Source of the DNA: Streptomyces sp. NBC_00247
Lineage (GTDB): Bacteria > Actinomycetota > Actinomycetes > Streptomycetales > Streptomycetaceae
DNA: 64,000 nucleotides
Direction of reading: 5' to 3'
Assembly: GCF_036188265.1 (NCBI RefSeq)
Contig: NZ_CP108093.1
Span: forward strand, 3,175,001-3,239,000
The stretch's first letter is position 1; each line of letters starts with the position of its first letter. Below are positions 63,457 through 64,000 of the stretch, in pieces. The position numbers and the translations under genes are program-made. Below the pieces are notes generated by a model, which ran no database searches, was not told where the DNA came from, and was given only the letters and a program-made list of their open reading frames with translations.

Positions 63457-64000
63457 TCAGCGTGCGGGGGCCTGCGCGACGACGGGGGCCGCGGCGCCTT
63501 CGAGAACGCCGACGAAGGCCGCGACCGTGCGGCTCATCGCCGTACGGCCGAGACCGAGGTAGCCGCGCGGGTCCACGGCCCGGGGGTCGTCGGCGAGGTG
63601 GGCCCGCACCGCGCTGGTCATCGCGGTGTTCAGGGCCGTCCCGATGTTGATCTTCGAGATGCCGCCGGTGACGGCCTGCCGCAGCTCCGCGTCGGGTACG
63701 CCCGAGGAGCCGTGGAGCACCAGCGGGAGATCCAGCGCCTCGCTCAGCCGCCCCAGCAGCCCGTGGTCGAGGCGCGCCGTGCGGGCGGTCATGGCGTGGG
63801 AGCTGCCGACCGCCACCGCGAGGGCGTCGACCCCGGTGGCCTCCACGTACGCGCGCGCCTCGTCCGGGTCCGTCCGCGCACCCGGGGCGTGCGCGTCCAG
63901 CGGCTCCTCGCCGTTCTTGCCGCCCACCTGCCCGAGTTCCGCCTCCACCCACAACCCGTGCCGGTGGGCCCAGAGCGCGGCGGAGCGGGTGGCCGCCACG
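63457..64000 (-). CDS. Class II fructose-bisphosphate aldolase family, partial
   Basis: C-terminal 180 residues; the N-terminus lies beyond the window. HGLWVEAELGQVGGKNGEEP, VEATGVDALAVAVGSSH, LPLVLHGSSGVPDAELRQAV (zinc His and G-x-S) and GGISKINIGTALNTAMTSAV are the class II aldolase (GatY/KbaY/Fba-like) phosphate loop and metal ligands. Tagatose-bisphosphate or related aldolases are equally possible. Confidence 0.9.
   Translation of the reverse strand, partial: VAATRSAALWAHRHGLWVEAELGQVGGKNGEEPLDAHAPGARTDPDEARAYVEATGVDALAVAVGSSHAMTARTARLDHGLLGRLSEALDLPLVLHGSSGVPDAELRQAVTGGISKINIGTALNTAMTSAVRAHLADDPRAVDPRGYLGLGRTAMSRTVAAFVGVLEGAAAPVVAQAPAR

Overview
The window reads as a chromosomal segment of a Streptomyces or a close relative. 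GC is very high with strong G/C preference at third codon positions. GTG starts and 4-base GTGA/ATGA overlaps are common. It carries the HspR/HAIR heat-shock regulon, a mycothiol-conjugate amidase, a leaderless iron-box gene and an actinomycete-type dCTP deaminase.

Core part (1-18.7 kb): a YbjN-domain gene, a small membrane protein and clpB; a PPOX/F420-type flavoprotein; a compact locus with a LuxR-type regulator diverging from a secreted peptide built of nine [G/R]DIGW repeats and a translationally coupled, Rieske-oxygenase-derived mini-protein lacking the Fe-S ligands (5.0-6.9 kb); the operon dnaK-grpE-dnaJ-hspR; a degenerate bacterial sugar transferase; a large membrane Fe-S oxidoreductase; a Yip1-type membrane protein; a decayed RepSA fragment of an old integrative element; a phosphoribosyltransferase; dcd; and a small zinc-ribbon protein.

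Island (18.7-44.8 kb): tRNA-Gly(CCC) is the integration site. Three direct copies of its 3' part (18725, 42534, 44775) delimit two elements in tandem. The first (about 23.9 kb) has integrase, excisionase and XRE repressor with a 30-bp palindromic operator, a DUF3631 replication-type ATPase, a DUF2637 membrane protein and a MobC/MobA relaxase pair, but no FtsK/TraB translocase, so it looks like a mobilizable rather than self-conjugative element. Its cargo is a three-gene conflict-like operon with a degenerate P-loop protein, a translationally coupled cluster (MurA-like enolpyruvyl transferase, 5'-nucleotidase-like phosphoesterase, two complementary Dcd-like proteins, glycosyltransferase, then a serine hydrolase) controlled next to an XRE-TPR regulator, flavoprotein and HATPase, and a low-GC DUF6414-like gene plus a NYN nuclease. 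The second (about 2.2 kb) has no integrase. It carries a secreted protein, a paralogue of a chromosomal gene, and a leaderless RHH/PIN toxin-antitoxin operon, as expected of a cis-mobilizable satellite.

Right flank (44.8-64 kb): a broken AbiEii-type locus, an SDR, UDP-glucose dehydrogenase family, the chromosomal paralogue of the satellite gene, a lipoprotein, mca, an unrecognised protein, polysaccharide deacetylase, histone-like protein, a phytase-like beta-propeller protein, a GH87-like secreted beta-helix enzyme, a siderophore-interacting protein with iron box, a PL9-like lyase with a well-formed operator/promoter, amt-glnK, and the C-terminal part of a class II aldolase at the edge.

The most unusual parts are the DIGW repeat-peptide locus, the MurA/nucleotidase/twin-Dcd/GT cargo cluster, and the tandem element architecture.
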